From NCBI RefSeq assembly GCF_019160155.1, contig NZ_JAFNIH010000030.1:62001-126000 (forward strand): DNA of 64,000 nt, given 5' to 3'. Positions 1-8,524 of the stretch are shown piece after piece. The notes under the pieces were generated by a model, which was not told the DNA's origin, did not search any database, and was given only the letters and a program-made list of their open reading frames with translations. The DNA is from Pinisolibacter aquiterrae (GTDB lineage Bacteria; Pseudomonadota; Alphaproteobacteria; Rhizobiales; Ancalomicrobiaceae). The number at the start of each line of letters is the position of its first letter. Position 1 is the stretch's first letter. Both the position numbers and the translations under genes were made by a program.

Positions 1-103
1 TCGCCACCTCGGCGATCCCGTCCTCGAGGCGCATCAGCGGCAATTGTGGGAATTGATGCGCGACGAGGCGGTCGCGGCGGATCGGGAGTTGCTCGGTGAG
101 TGA
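1..103 (+). CDS. ABC transporter ATP-binding protein, NitT/TauT type (C-terminal end only)
   Basis: The window opens inside a reading frame in phase 2 that ends at TGA 101-103. The visible 33 residues end in ELMRDEAVAADRELLGE. The HLGDP...L..LWELMRDEA pattern resembles the C-terminal tail of SsuB/TauB-type ATPases, which follows the nucleotide-binding domain. No catalytic motif lies inside the window, so the call rests on this tail and on the permease gene that overlaps it by 8 bp (GTG start at 96). Gene order ATPase-permease is usual for these importers. The substrate cannot be read from what is visible. Confidence 0.6.
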   Translation, partial: RHLGDPVLEAHQRQLWELMRDEAVAADRELLGE

Positions 104-917
104 ACGACGAGACGAGGGCAGCGACGATCGCCGGGGCAATCCGGTCGCCTTTCGCGGGCGGGGCTTCGCGCCCCGGCCGGTGCCCGGCGTCGGGCTCGCG
201 GTGTTCGTGATCCTGATCGCCGCCGCCGAACTCGGCACCCGCACCGGCTGGATCTCGGCCTTGACGCTGCCGCGTCCCTCGGCGGTCTTCGCCACCTTCG
301 TCGACCTGTGGCGGAGCGGGCAGCTCTGGATTCACCTCGTGCCGTCGCTGCGCCGCATCCTGGTCGGCGGTTCGATCGGCATCGGCGTCGGCGTCTCGCT
401 CGGCGTGATGATCGGCCTTTTCGGTCTGGTCCGGGCCGGGCTGGTGCCGCTGGTCGCGGCGCTGTTCCCGATCCCCAAGATCGCGCTGCTGCCGCTGTTC
501 GTGGTCTGGTTCGGCATCGACGAGGCCTCGAAATACGCGCTGATCGCCTTCGGCACCTTCACGCCGACGGTGGTGGCGACCTTCGGCGCCGTCGACAACG
601 TCGATCGCGGCCTGATCCGCATGGGGCAGAGCTTCGGCCTCTCTTGGTGGTCGATCGTCTCCAAGATCGTGCTGCCCGGCGCCTTCCCCGGCATCCTCTC
701 GGGGCTCCGGGTCTCGATCTCGATCGGCATCATCCTGCTCGTCGCCTCCGAGATGATCGGCGCCGAGCACGGCGTCGGCGCCTACATCCTGGAGGCGGGC
801 GCGCTCTACGATCTCGAGCGCCTCTTCACCGGCGTCGCGCTCCTGTCGATCCTCGGGCTGCTCGTCAGCTGGATCATCGACCTCGTCGAACGCCGCTTCC
901 TCGGCTGGCGCGGCTGA
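96..917 (+). CDS. ABC transporter permease, NitT/TauT (SsuC-like) family
   Basis: This 273-residue inner-membrane permease has about six hydrophobic segments, the first at about residues 30-45. A typical binding-protein-dependent transport domain follows, with the EAA-like cytoplasmic loop around GQSFGLSWWSIVSKIVLPGA (about residues 178-197). Family members import sulfonates, taurine, nitrate, pyrimidine precursors or similar small anions and amines. The GTG start overlaps the end of the upstream ATPase gene, which suggests translational coupling. No binding-protein gene follows; the next gene is convergent. Substrate is unknown. The hydrophilic N-terminal 25 residues are longer than usual, so a downstream start is possible. 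Confidence 0.88.
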   Translation: MSERRDEGSDDRRGNPVAFRGRGFAPRPVPGVGLAVFVILIAAAELGTRTGWISALTLPRPSAVFATFVDLWRSGQLWIHLVPSLRRILVGGSIGIGVGVSLGVMIGLFGLVRAGLVPLVAALFPIPKIALLPLFVVWFGIDEASKYALIAFGTFTPTVVATFGAVDNVDRGLIRMGQSFGLSWWSIVSKIVLPGAFPGILSGLRVSISIGIILLVASEMIGAEHGVGAYILEAGALYDLERLFTGVALLSILGLLVSWIIDLVERRFLGWRG

Positions 918-945
918 TCCCGCGCCGGCCGACGGCCGCCCGCCG

Positions 946-1977
946 TCACACGCTCTCGAACCCCATGAGGACGTTGACCGCGTTGAGGCCGATCTCGGCG
1001 ACGGCGTAGCCGCCCTCCATCAGGAACACGGTCGGCAATCCGGCCCGGCCGATCGCCTCGCCCATGCGCAGGAAGTCGTCCGAGGTCAGCTTGAAGAAGC
1101 TGATCGGATCGCCCTCGAAGGTGTCGACCCCGAGCGAGATCACCAGCACCTCGGCGCCGAGCCGCCGCGCCCGGCCGATCGCCTCGGCGAGCGCCGCCGA
1201 CCAGCGCGGCCAGAGCGTGCCGCGCGGCAGCGGGAAATTGGCGTTGAACCCCTCGCCCGCGCCGACGCCGATCTCGTCGGCATGGCCGAGGAAATAGGGG
1301 AAGGCGTCCATCGGATCGCCGTGGAGGGAGAGATAGACCACGTCGTCGCGGTCGTAGAAGATGTCCTGCGTGCCGTTGCCGTGATGGAAGTCGACGTCGA
1401 GGATCGCCACCCGCGAGAGCCCGCGATCGCGCAGGCGCTGCGCCGCGATCGCGGCGTTGTTGAGGAAGCAGTAGCCGCCGAACATGTCGCGTGCGGCGTG
1501 ATGGCCGGGCGGCCGACAAAGTCCGAAGACGGCGCGTTCCCCGCCGAGGACCCGATCCGCCGCGCCGACCGCGACGTCGGCGGCGGCGCGCGCCGCCGCC
1601 CAGGTGCCCTGCGAGATCGAGGTCTCGGCGGCGAGCGCGTAATGGCCGAGCCGCCCGGTGATCGATCGCGGGATCCGATCCTGCGACATGCGCCGCGCCG
1701 GCCAGATGATCGGGATCGCCTCGCCGGCCGCCCCGCTCGCCACCCATTCGTCCCAGGCGGTCTCGAGAAAGCGCACGAAGCCGGCGTCGTGGACCCGGAG
1801 CACCGGATCGAGCCCCTGCGCCTCCGGCGTCACCACCGCGCCGAGGCCGACGGCGGCGATGCGGTCGAGGACGAAGGCGACCCGCTCCGGGCATTCGAAC
1901 GGCGGCACCAATCGGCCCCCGGCGAGTTCGGTGCGGGCGGCGCGCAGGACGTGGTCGGGGGAGTGAACGGTGATCAT
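946..1977 (-). CDS. Acetylpolyamine amidohydrolase (histone-deacetylase fold)
   Basis: This 343-residue zinc deacetylase is of the class II HDAC-like/AphA type, expected to remove acetyl groups from N-acetylated polyamines in the cytoplasm. The active site is intact: CRPPGHHA (H159, H160), DVDFHHGNGTQ (D196 and H198 as Zn ligands), GVDTFEGDP (D285, third Zn ligand) and EGGYAV (Y324, transition-state Tyr). The long 88-105 segment between alpha elements resembles the dimerisation loop of bacterial acetylpolyamine hydrolases. The start is supported by GGAGG eight bases upstream. The next upstream gene on this strand is a PuuC-like aldehyde dehydrogenase, so deacetylation of acetylputrescine followed by aldehyde oxidation is a sensible inferred route. 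Other acylated amines remain possible substrates. Confidence 0.88.
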   Translation of the reverse strand: MITVHSPDHVLRAARTELAGGRLVPPFECPERVAFVLDRIAAVGLGAVVTPEAQGLDPVLRVHDAGFVRFLETAWDEWVASGAAGEAIPIIWPARRMSQDRIPRSITGRLGHYALAAETSISQGTWAAARAAADVAVGAADRVLGGERAVFGLCRPPGHHAARDMFGGYCFLNNAAIAAQRLRDRGLSRVAILDVDFHHGNGTQDIFYDRDDVVYLSLHGDPMDAFPYFLGHADEIGVGAGEGFNANFPLPRGTLWPRWSAALAEAIGRARRLGAEVLVISLGVDTFEGDPISFFKLTSDDFLRMGEAIGRAGLPTVFLMEGGYAVAEIGLNAVNVLMGFESV

Positions 1978-2142
1978 GCGGACACCTCCGGACCCGACGG
2001 CCAGGGGACGCCGGTCACCCTCCCATAGCAGTCCGGCGAGAGGCCGAGGAGTCGAGGTTTCGCGAGACCGCCATGAGGAAAGGTGCCCGCCGCCTCGCGC
2101 GCGACGCCCGTCGTCCGCCCCGGCGGTGCGGGCGGCGCCGGC

Positions 2143-3633
2143 TCAATAGCTGATCCAGGTGGTCTTCAGCCCGGTGAACTTGTCGAAGGCGTGCAGCGAC
2201 AGATCGCGGCCGAAGCCGGATTGCTTGAAGCCGCCGAAGGGGGTCGCCGTCGAGCCGGCGTCGACGCAGTTGACCGAGACCGTCCCGGCCTTCAGCCGTT
2301 CGCCGACCCGGTGGGCGCGGCCGAGATCGGCGGTCCACACCGAGGCGGCGAGACCGTAGATCGTATCGTTGGCGATGGCGATCGCCTCCTCCTCGGTGTC
2401 GAACGGCAGGATCGCCAGCACCGGGCCGAAGATCTCCTCGCGGGCGATGACGTGGTCGTTGTCGACCCCGGTGAAGATCGTCGGCTCGACGAAGGCGCGG
2501 CTGTCGCCGACGACGACGCGGTTGCCGCCGAGGGCGAGGTGGGCCTGTCGCCGGCCGGCCTCGATATGGGCGAGCACGCGGTCGGTGTGGCGCTCGTCGA
2601 TCATCGCGCCCATGGTGGTGGCGGGATCGAGCGGGTCGCCCAGGCGGACGGCGCGAGCGCGCTCCGCCACCTTGGCGGTGAAGACCTCGGCGATCGAACG
2701 CTCGACCAGCAGCCGGGAGGCGGCCGAGCAGACCTCGCCCTGATTGAAGAAGATCCCATGAGCGGCGGCATCGGCGGCGGCGTCGAGATCGCGGCAGTCG
2801 GCGAAGACCAGATTGGGGCTCTTGCCGCCGCATTCCAGCCAGACCTGCTTGAGGTTCGACTGTCCGGCGTAGATCAGGAACAGCTTGCCGACCTCGGTCG
2901 ACCCGGTGAAGGCGAGGCAATCGACGTCCATGTGCAGGCCGAGCGCCTTGCCGGCGGTCGGCCCGAACCCGGGCAGGACCGCGAGCACGCCCGGCGGGAG
3001 CCCCGCCTCGTGCGCCAGCTCGGCGAAGCGGAGTGCCGTCAGCGGCGACTGTTCGGCCGGCTTCAGCACCACCGAATTGCCCGCCGCGAGCGCCGGCGCG
3101 CATTTCCATACCGCCATCTCGAGCGGGAAGTTCCACGGCACCACCGCTCCGACCACGCCGAGCGGCTCGCGCCGGACCAGAGCGAGATGACCCGGCGGGG
3201 CGGGGGCGATCTCGTCGTAGAGCTTGTCGATCGCCTCGGCATACCACTGCACCGTGGCGGCCGCGCCGGGAATGTCCCCGTGGAGCGTGTCGGCGATCGG
3301 CTTGCCGGTGTCGAGGGTCTCGAGCAGGGCCAACTCGTCGCGATGCGCCCGGATCAGCTCGGCGAGCCTGAGCAGCACCGCCTTGCGCTCGCCCGGCGCG
3401 CGGCGCGACCACACCCCGCTCTCGAAACTCCGCCGCGCCGCGGCGACCGCGAGATCGACGTCGGCGGCGTCGCAGGCCGCGACCGTCGTCAGCACGCGGC
3501 CGGTCGCCGGATCGACGCAGTCGAAGGTCGCGCCCGAGACGGCGTCGACGAAGCGCCCGTCGACGAGGGCGCGCCGGGGGAAGGCGAGGGCGCGCGCCTC
3601 GGCGGCCCAATGGTCACGGTTGCGCTCGGTCAT
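2143..3633 (-). CDS. puuC: Aldehyde dehydrogenase, PuuC-like
   Basis: This 496-residue NAD(P)-dependent aldehyde dehydrogenase most resembles gamma-glutamyl-gamma-aminobutyraldehyde dehydrogenase of the putrescine pathway. Landmarks are VVPWNFPLEMAVWK (cofactor and oxyanion Asn), FTGSTEVGK (Rossmann loop), LECGGKSPN (general-base Glu) and FNQGEVCSAASR (nucleophilic Cys). The protein ends in GLKTTWISY, a tail close to PuuC and related betaine-aldehyde/ALDH proteins. A GAGGAG site lies nine bases before ATG. It sits 165 bp upstream of the acetylpolyamine amidohydrolase gene on the same strand. Specificity among aminoaldehydes cannot be decided from sequence, so the symbol is by resemblance. Confidence 0.85.
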   Translation of the reverse strand: MTERNRDHWAAEARALAFPRRALVDGRFVDAVSGATFDCVDPATGRVLTTVAACDAADVDLAVAAARRSFESGVWSRRAPGERKAVLLRLAELIRAHRDELALLETLDTGKPIADTLHGDIPGAAATVQWYAEAIDKLYDEIAPAPPGHLALVRREPLGVVGAVVPWNFPLEMAVWKCAPALAAGNSVVLKPAEQSPLTALRFAELAHEAGLPPGVLAVLPGFGPTAGKALGLHMDVDCLAFTGSTEVGKLFLIYAGQSNLKQVWLECGGKSPNLVFADCRDLDAAADAAAHGIFFNQGEVCSAASRLLVERSIAEVFTAKVAERARAVRLGDPLDPATTMGAMIDERHTDRVLAHIEAGRRQAHLALGGNRVVVGDSRAFVEPTIFTGVDNDHVIAREEIFGPVLAILPFDTEEEAIAIANDTIYGLAASVWTADLGRAHRVGERLKAGTVSVNCVDAGSTATPFGGFKQSGFGRDLSLHAFDKFTGLKTTWISY

Positions 3634-3781
3634 CGTCGGGGGCTCCTCTCGGGCGGCGCGTCGGCGGGGTCGCCGTCACGACGCAAGGGACGCGCGGCAT
3701 CTCGTCGATGCCACACGTCCCACGGCGCGGCCGTCCGGGCAATCGGGTCGTGCGTCTCGATCGTGCGCGCGCCCCGAGGGG

Positions 3782-3813
3782 GGGATCGCCGGGCGGAGCG
3801 GCCCGGCGATCCC
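3782..3813 (-). terminator. Strong GC-rich hairpin after the PepSY/diflavin reductase gene
   Basis: A perfect 13-bp inverted repeat (GGGATCGCCGGGC and its complement) with a 6-base loop starts 9 bp beyond the stop of the reductase gene. There is no T-tract, so it may stop transcription with help from Rho or protect the 3' end. The remaining 150 bp up to the puuC-like start hold nothing else I can recognise. Confidence 0.65.
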
Positions 3814-3821
3814 GAGACGCC

Positions 3822-6017
3822 TCAGTCGAAGGCGTCGATGCGGATCCGGCCGTCTGCGACGCGCCGGTCGATTTCGGCCTCCGCCGCCGCGCGGTCGGTC
3901 CCGGCGGCACCGGCGAGAGCCGTGGCCAGCGCCTCGAGCACGCCGTCGACCAGGGCGCGACGACCGCAGACGTAGACGAGCGCGTCGGAGTCCGTCAGCC
4001 AGCGGCGGACGGTCTCGGCGAGGCCGGCGAGCCGCGCCGGCACGCGCATTCCGTTCGCGTCCCGCGAGAAGGCGGTGTCGAGCCGGGTGAGCGTGCCCTG
4101 GGCGAGGGCCGTCTCGAAGGTCTCGCGGTAGAGGTAGTCTCCGTTCGCGTGACGGTTGCCGAAGACGAGCCAGGCCGGTCCGGCCCGCCCCGTGGCCTTC
4201 CGCTCGGCGAGGAAGCCGGGGAAGGGGGCGATGCCCGTGCCCGAGGCGATCAGGAGGATCGGCCGGCGCGGATCGTCGGGCGGGTTGAAGCCGGGGTGGG
4301 CGGTGAGCCGCGCCGCGATCTCCTGGCCGATCGGCCACGACCGGGTCAGATGCTCCGACACGAGGCCGGTGCCCTGCCGCCCGTCGGCGTCGCTCCACAG
4401 GTGCAGCTTCACCGTGAGGTCGATCCGATGCGGGTCGGTGCGCGACGAACTGCCGATCGAGTAGCTGCGCTCGCGCGCGCCCGGTTCCGGGGCGATCCGC
4501 AGGAGGTCGCCGGGGCGGAAGTCGAGCGGCGTCGCGCTGGTCAGGCCGATCGCCCAGGTCTCCTGGGTGTCGCCGCCGCTCGGGTCGTCGAGACGGCGCC
4601 GTTCGGCGAGACGCAGGGCGAGCACCGGCCCCTCGACCGGCACGGTGGTGCCGCCGACCTTCACGCCGAGGCGCAGGTCGAGATCGCGCATCCATGCCGT
4701 CCAGGTCGGGCCGGGGTCGCGATCGGCGCGGGCCGGCGGCAGGCATTCCTCGGCGCCGGCCGCCTTCAGCGCGACGCGCAGACGTTCGGCGCCGCCGCAG
4801 AATTGCGCGTAGCTGCGATCGCCGAGACCGAGCACGGCATAGCGCACGCCGGCGAGCGCGTCGGGCGCGAGCGCCGTCACGAAGCGGCGCGCGCCGTCGG
4901 GGATCTCGCCCTCGCCGGTGGTCGAGGCGACGACGAGAACGAGACGGGCGCGACCCAGGTCGGACGCCTCGAGCGTGCCGAGCGGCGCGACCGCGACGGT
5001 CTCGCCCCCGGCGCGCAGCGCCTCGGCGGTCGCTTCGGCATAGCGCGTCGCGGTGCCGGTCTGGCTGGCGTGGGCGACGAGCACGTCGAGCGTGTCGGCG
5101 AGTTTCGCCGGACGTTCGCGCCGCCGCCGCGCATACCACGACCAGACGCCGGTGACGGTGAGGGCGAGGAGCGCCATCGACGCGACGAAGTTCACGAGGC
5201 CGGACCAGACGCCGCCCCACAGACCCTCATGGATCTGCTTGACCCACGACGGACCACTGGTCAGGCGATTGGCGCGGGTGTCGGTCACGACGAAGGTCGC
5301 CGGCTCGCCGGCGCGGGTGCGCATCATCACCGTGCCGCCACGGAAACCGCGCGCCTCGACCAGAGCGGAGAGGTCGACGTCGGGAGCGGCGATCGTCAGC
5401 GCCTGAGCGACGGTGACGGGACGGGCCGCGCGCGGCAGCGGCGTGCCGCCCTCGCCGACGTGCAGGCTCATCAGAACGCCGGTCAGGGGTGCCATCAGGG
5501 CGAGCGGGAACAGGAGCCAGCCGACCCCCATGTGCCAGCCGATCAGCGTGTTGCGGAAGCGCAGCCACGTCAGGAACGGCCCGGTGACGACGATCGCCAC
5601 CATCGCCCAGGAGGCGATTTCGACGAGGAGGCCGAGGCCGACCAGCAACTGCTTGTGCAGACGTTCGGCGAGGCCGAAGACGTCGACGCCGCCGGGCACG
5701 TCGCCGACGCGCGCGCCGGAGGCGATGTCCCAGCGTCCGGCGACCGTCGGGTCGGCGGCGGTCACGTCGACCGCCCGGCCCTGATCGGCGATGGCGATGG
5801 CGGTGACCTTCGAGCGGGCATCGAGCGCGGTGACGAGCGGGGTCAGCGCCGGAGCGGAGACCGCCGCGCCGGGGGCGTCGGTGGCGAGCCCGGCCACGAT
5901 CGGCCGGAAGGACAGGACCGCGCCCGACAGGATCACCAGGAGAAAGACGGGGGCGAGAACCAACCCCACCCAGCGATGGGCGCTGACGAGGGTCGGTCTG
6001 ATCGTTGAGAGGGACAT
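3822..6017 (-). CDS. PepSY membrane domain fused to a CysJ/P450-reductase-like diflavin reductase
   Basis: This predicted 731-residue inner-membrane oxidoreductase moves electrons from NAD(P)H through FAD and FMN to a membrane-side acceptor. Its first ~300 residues form a PepSY-associated domain with helices near residues 20-45, 130-155, 160-185 and 275-295 and the family's conserved histidines (HRWVG, HMGVGW, IHEGLW). From about residue 310 comes a flavodoxin domain (VLVAHASQTGTATRYAEA), then FAD binding (RERSYSIGSS-like), then NADPH binding (ASGTGIAPFPGFLAER, YVCGRRALVDG). Members of this architecture are commonly linked to ferric-siderophore reduction, but no TonB receptor is present here. 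I chose ATG at 6017 because GGAG lies 6 bases upstream; an in-frame start at 6056 is less likely. It diverges from the response-regulator gene. Confidence 0.85.
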   Translation of the reverse strand: MSLSTIRPTLVSAHRWVGLVLAPVFLLVILSGAVLSFRPIVAGLATDAPGAAVSAPALTPLVTALDARSKVTAIAIADQGRAVDVTAADPTVAGRWDIASGARVGDVPGGVDVFGLAERLHKQLLVGLGLLVEIASWAMVAIVVTGPFLTWLRFRNTLIGWHMGVGWLLFPLALMAPLTGVLMSLHVGEGGTPLPRAARPVTVAQALTIAAPDVDLSALVEARGFRGGTVMMRTRAGEPATFVVTDTRANRLTSGPSWVKQIHEGLWGGVWSGLVNFVASMALLALTVTGVWSWYARRRRERPAKLADTLDVLVAHASQTGTATRYAEATAEALRAGGETVAVAPLGTLEASDLGRARLVLVVASTTGEGEIPDGARRFVTALAPDALAGVRYAVLGLGDRSYAQFCGGAERLRVALKAAGAEECLPPARADRDPGPTWTAWMRDLDLRLGVKVGGTTVPVEGPVLALRLAERRRLDDPSGGDTQETWAIGLTSATPLDFRPGDLLRIAPEPGARERSYSIGSSSRTDPHRIDLTVKLHLWSDADGRQGTGLVSEHLTRSWPIGQEIAARLTAHPGFNPPDDPRRPILLIASGTGIAPFPGFLAERKATGRAGPAWLVFGNRHANGDYLYRETFETALAQGTLTRLDTAFSRDANGMRVPARLAGLAETVRRWLTDSDALVYVCGRRALVDGVLEALATALAGAAGTDRAAAEAEIDRRVADGRIRIDAFD

Positions 6018-6146
6018 GACGAACTCCGATTCCCGGGCCCGCCGAGGGCAGGCCACGACATCGGTCTGGCACCGCCATGTCCCGCGAATGTCCCGCGTCG
6101 AGGCTTTTTCGTCATCGAATGTGGCGATCCCCGCCGCCGTGACATC

Positions 6147-6158
6147 TCGTTACAAATT
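6147..6158 (+). promoter_or_regulatory. Candidate response-regulator binding site upstream of the two-component operon
   Basis: TCGTTACAAATT occurs 74 bp before the response-regulator start, in the 214-bp divergent intergenic region 6018-6231. The same 12 bases recur at 8427-8438 in front of the efflux-pump genes, with a 10/12 inverted copy at 8386-8397. Because the two promoters share an otherwise unusual AT-rich motif, autoregulation and pump control by the encoded regulator is the simplest inference. Confidence 0.5.
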
Positions 6159-6231
6159 TCCCGAGACCCGCCGCGCGCTTCGGCTATGGTGCGCGCGTCG
6201 AGATCTCCACCCCGCGCCGGAACTCACCGCC

Positions 6232-6957
6232 ATGGAGCGCACCCCTCACATCCTCGTGGTCGACGACCACCGCGAGATCCGCGAACTGCTCGGCAAATAC
6301 TTCGAGAAGAACGGCATGCGCGTCACCGTCGCCGACGGCGGCGTCGCCATGCGCAACGCCATGCGCACCGGCGCCTTCGATCTGGTGGTGCTCGACATCA
6401 TGATGCCGGGCGAGGACGGATTGACGCTGTGCCGCTCGATCCGCCAGACCAGCGACGTGCCGATCGTCCTCCTCACCGCCGTCTCCGAGGAGACCGACCG
6501 GATCGTCGGCCTCGAGCTCGGCGCCGACGACTACGTCACCAAGCCGTTCAATCCGCGCGAGCTGCTCGCCCGCGTCCGCGCCATCCTGCGCCGTGCCGCC
6601 GTCGCGCCGCGCCCGAGCGAACCCACCTCCGGCCGGATTCTGCTGCGCTTCGACCGCTGGACGCTCGATCCCGCCTCGCACACGCTCCTCGACGAAACCG
6701 GAGCGGCGGTGCCGCTCGGCACGGCGGAATTCCGCCTGCTCCACACCTTCGTGACGCGTCCCGGCATCGTCCTGACCCGCGATCAGTTGCTCGACCTCAC
6801 GGTCGGCCGCAGCGCCCAGGTGTTCGACCGCTCGATCGACAATCTCGTCAGCCGTCTGCGCCGCCGCATCGAGCCCGATCCGGCCCAGCCGAGTCTGATC
6901 AAGACGGTCTGGGGCGACGGCTACATGTTCGCCGGCCGGGTGGAGACGATCGAATGA
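6232..6957 (+). CDS. OmpR/PhoB-family response regulator
   Basis: This 241-residue DNA-binding response regulator has a receiver domain at about residues 6-120 with the acidic pair D11-D12, phospho-acceptor D55 (LVVLDIMMPGEDG) and K104 (YVTKPFNPRE). A winged-helix effector domain follows (about 140-236, RSIDNLVSRLRRRIEPDP and a GDGYMF wing). The open frame extends upstream, but ATG at 6232 begins the conserved fold. Its stop overlaps the kinase start (ATGA), so the pair is coupled. Position between a membrane reductase and an RND pump suggests it senses envelope, redox or drug stress; the signal is unknown. Confidence 0.93.
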   Translation: MERTPHILVVDDHREIRELLGKYFEKNGMRVTVADGGVAMRNAMRTGAFDLVVLDIMMPGEDGLTLCRSIRQTSDVPIVLLTAVSEETDRIVGLELGADDYVTKPFNPRELLARVRAILRRAAVAPRPSEPTSGRILLRFDRWTLDPASHTLLDETGAAVPLGTAEFRLLHTFVTRPGIVLTRDQLLDLTVGRSAQVFDRSIDNLVSRLRRRIEPDPAQPSLIKTVWGDGYMFAGRVETIE

Positions 6958-8363
6958 GCCGCATCTGGCCGAAGAGCCTCGCCGGCCGCCTGATCGCGCT
7001 TCTGGTCGCCGCCCTGGCGATCGCGCAGGGCGTCGTCGTCTTCGTCATCCACGACGAGCAGCGCGGCATCGTCGAGGCGATGGCCCATGGTCAGGCCCTC
7101 AACCAGACCGTGACCCTCGCCCGCCTGCTGGCGCATTATCCCCCCTCGGAGGCCGGGCGCCTGGTCGCCGCCTTCGGCTCTCGCAGTTCCTGCGCGCGCC
7201 TGATCGAGGCCGCCCCGGCGGCGTCCGACCCCGAACTCGACGGGGCCGAACGGCACCTGACCGAGATCCTGGGCCGCATGCTCCACGGCGACTTCACCGG
7301 CCCCCCCCGGGTGACCGTCCAGCGCTCCGATCTCGCCGACTTCACCTGCGACGACGGGATGAACACGACCTCGCCCTATGCCGATCGCAAGGCAGAGGAT
7401 CGCGCGCCGATCCACCTCGGCTCCTATTCGGCCGAGGCGGTGGTGCCGTTGAAGGACGGTCGCACGCTGATGTTCCGCACCTTGATCGAGGCGCCGCCGC
7501 TGCCGGCCTGGGTCGCGTTCCTCTCCTTCCTGCTCTCCTCCTCGGCGATCGCCGCGGTGGTGGTGATCGCGGTGCGCCGGCAGACCCGCGCCCTCGGCGA
7601 TCTCGCCTCCGCCGCCGAGCGTTTCGGACGCGGCGACGAGGTGCCGGCCCTGCCGGAGGTCGGCTCGGCCGAGATCGTCGCGGCGACCCACGCCTTCAAC
7701 ACCATGCAGGAGCGCCTCCGCCGCTTCGTGTCGGAACGGCTGCGGCTCCTCGCCGCCGTCAGCCACGACCTGCGCACGCCGCTGACGACCCTGCGTCTCA
7801 AGGCCGAGTTCATCGACGACGAGGCCGCCCGCGACGACATGGTCGCGACGATCGAGGAATTGACCGCCATCACCGAGGCGACGCTCGCCTTCACCCGCGC
7901 CGAGGCCTCACACGAGGAGACCAAGACCGTGGATCTGGCGCGTCTGGTCGAGGACGTCGTCGACGAGTTCCGGCTCGGCGCCGCCGCCGTCGAGGTCGAG
8001 ACCCCCGGCCCGGTGCGCTACGACTGCCGCCCGGTCGCCCTCAAACGCGCGGTGCGCAATCTCGTGGAGAACGCCGTAAGATATGGTGGCGCGGCGCGAG
8101 TCGCGCTGCGCGCGGGCGGGGAGGGACCGTCGATCGTCGTCGAGGACGATGGACCCGGCCTGCCGGCCGACCGGATCGAGGATGCGTTCCGCCCCTTCGT
8201 CCGGCTGGAACCGTCGCGCAACGCCGAGACCGGGGGCCTGGGCCTGGGCTTGGCGATCGCGCGGGGAATCGTCCAGGCACATGGCGGTCAGGTCGTCCTG
8301 ACCAATCGCCCCGAGCGGGGCCTCAGGGCGGAACTGCGCCTTCCCGCCCGGGACGGTCGTTGA
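6954..8363 (+). CDS. Sensor histidine kinase (EnvZ-like layout)
   Basis: This 469-residue inner-membrane kinase has TM1 at about residues 10-32, a periplasmic domain of about 150 residues with two cysteines (C80 and C132), TM2 at about 185-207, HAMP at about 208-262, a HisKA domain with phospho-accepting H271 (AAVSHDLRTPLTTLR), and a HATPase domain with N, G1 and G2 boxes (NLVENAVRYGG, EDDGPGLPADR, GLGLGLAIARG). It overlaps the response regulator by 4 bp and forms its cognate pair. The periplasmic domain is not recognisable to me; the cysteine pair could form a disulfide. Confidence 0.92.
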   Translation: MSRIWPKSLAGRLIALLVAALAIAQGVVVFVIHDEQRGIVEAMAHGQALNQTVTLARLLAHYPPSEAGRLVAAFGSRSSCARLIEAAPAASDPELDGAERHLTEILGRMLHGDFTGPPRVTVQRSDLADFTCDDGMNTTSPYADRKAEDRAPIHLGSYSAEAVVPLKDGRTLMFRTLIEAPPLPAWVAFLSFLLSSSAIAAVVVIAVRRQTRALGDLASAAERFGRGDEVPALPEVGSAEIVAATHAFNTMQERLRRFVSERLRLLAAVSHDLRTPLTTLRLKAEFIDDEAARDDMVATIEELTAITEATLAFTRAEASHEETKTVDLARLVEDVVDEFRLGAAAVEVETPGPVRYDCRPVALKRAVRNLVENAVRYGGAARVALRAGGEGPSIVVEDDGPGLPADRIEDAFRPFVRLEPSRNAETGGLGLGLAIARGIVQAHGGQVVLTNRPERGLRAELRLPARDGR

Positions 8364-8385
8364 GACCTCGCCTTTCGTCGGGGGT

Positions 8386-8438
8386 GATTTGTATCGAAAT
8401 GCTTCTGATCGGCCTTGAGCAATCTTTCGTTACAAATT
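8386..8438 (+). promoter_or_regulatory. Operator region of the RND pump operon
   Basis: The 161-bp gap between kinase and adaptor genes holds a degenerate inverted copy (8386-8397, GATTTGTATCGA) and an exact copy (8427-8438, TCGTTACAAATT) of the motif seen before the response-regulator gene. The centres are about 41 bp apart, near four helical turns. The motif sits 87-138 bp before the GTG start, so the pump is likely a direct target of the neighbouring regulator. Confidence 0.5.
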
Positions 8439-8524
8439 CGACGGCCGACGACGAACTTTCGGAACTTCGAAGGTGCATCACTCGGCCCGTCCCCTCGAGG
8501 GGGACGGAATCATCGGAGTCGACC

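Noticed and set aside
308-1009. Arg-rich reading frame overlapping the ABC permease gene
   Set aside because: It is a frame-shifted shadow of a GC-rich gene with low-complexity Arg/Ala/Asp composition and no domain.
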